Of a stretch of 64,000 nucleotides of DNA, positions 63,301 to 64,000 are shown one piece after another. Source of the stretch: Marisa cornuarietis (taxonomy: Eukaryota; Mollusca; Gastropoda; Architaenioglossa; Ampullariidae). Made by a program: the position numbers and the translations under genes. Numbering within the stretch: the stretch's first letter is position 1; each line of letters begins with the position of its first letter. The stretch spans positions 2,232,001 to 2,296,000 of the forward strand of contig SMMW01000003.1 of assembly GCA_004794655.1 (NCBI GenBank), given 5' to 3'. The notes beneath the pieces are model-generated. The model was not told the origin of the DNA. It saw only the letters and a list, made by a program, of their open reading frames with translations, and ran no database searches.

Positions 63301-64000
63301 CTTATCTAAGGTATATAGGATATTACATGCATAAGCGAAAATAATTAATGAGAATGACAAGGAGATTGCTCCTCTCATCCTCACTGTCACAAAATGCACG
63401 ACTACAAAAACACCATTTCCACCGCCAGCACCAAACCTTCACCGCACATCAGCAACACCAAGGGTGTTTGTTACCACCATACCTGATATAAATAGTCAGA
63501 GAAATCAAACTGTAAGAGTTGAATGACATTTGGAAACACAGCCAGGACCTTACAAAGCAAATGGCGCCGATATGTGTGAATGTGAAACAAGATCCTGCAG
63601 GTCACGTGTTGTAAGTCCTGGTCTCTCACATCCACAATTATTTTCAAATGCCACCATCTGCCACTTTGTTCAAGAAGAATCTGTCAAAAAAATTTAAAAT
63701 TCATGCTGGCTGCATTTTTTGAAACCGTAAAGAAGATGAACAACACTGACTTCCAGCAACAACAACTAGCAGATGAAGATGATAAGAGGTTCGGGGTAGG
63801 TCTTGTATTGTTTGTGTGTGAATGGCGTCTTGTGTTTGACGTCATGTGTGCGTCATTTGTTCGTCGTCATTTTGGGAAAAAAAATGACGTAAAAAGAAGA
63901 TTAAAGACGACGGTTCCATGGCCAGATAGAAAAGAGAGAGCAGCGAGTTCTTCATCTTCCATAAATCAACTAGAAATCTCTTCACCTTCATCCCCACCTA
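60306..64000. other. right end of window; no supported gene
   Basis: A/T-rich sequence with several short frames, including 60739-61038 (99 codons, Cys-containing, preceded by a tRNA-like GGTAGCTCAGCGAACGAGCG). None has supportable homology or splice context. A gene beyond the window cannot be excluded. Confidence 0.5.

Overview
The window is eukaryotic nuclear DNA. Genes are split by GT-AG introns (one is GC-AG), microsatellites and minisatellites are very dense, and several tRNA-derived SINEs and decayed LINE reverse-transcriptase fragments are present. A gene of the MSP130 family, intron-rich secreted proteins and the repeat style suggest a lophotrochozoan, most likely a gastropod mollusc. 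That assignment is inference.

I reconstructed five protein-coding genes by chaining exons whose splice phases all agree. (1) 278-7861 (+): nine exons, 832 aa, a single-pass membrane protein with a complete ZP domain (4+6 cysteines), a transmembrane helix and a long low-complexity cytoplasmic tail. (2) 21051-10211 (-): ten exons, 564 aa, a secreted MSP130-like (choice-of-anchor I type) protein of the family linked to biomineralisation. (3-5) 25995-27511, 38239-39714 and 42905-56020 (all +): three paralogous secreted precursors of 285, 104 and 420 aa. They share a near-identical 103-nt signal-peptide exon, an acidic/leucine propeptide, a KR cleavage site and a mature chain of Val/Ala/His-rich amphipathic helical repeats. 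I do not recognise this family and it is the best candidate here for something undescribed. The three genes share duplicated upstream modules, and the middle gene carries a decayed copy of an exon.

The ZP and MSP130-like genes converge, and the MSP130-like gene is divergent from the helical-repeat cluster. Secretion and the MSP130-like neighbour make an extracellular-matrix, mucus or shell role possible for the cluster, but nothing in the sequence proves it.

A second theme is minisatellites locked in register to splice junctions. A 41-bp array starts at the donor of ZP exon 4. An array in MSP130-like intron 4 repeats the end of exon 4 plus its donor about 12 times. A 40-bp array repeats the acceptor and start of exon 6 of the third paralog 26 times at exact 40-bp spacing.

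The rest is intergenic: a 2.3-kb GTGTTGTGTGTC-type satellite that switches strand twice (33.4-35.7 kb), a strong inverted repeat at 32.7 kb, LINE relics near 14, 31, 37, 40, 54 and 59 kb, and about 8 kb at the right end (56.2-64 kb) in which I see no gene.
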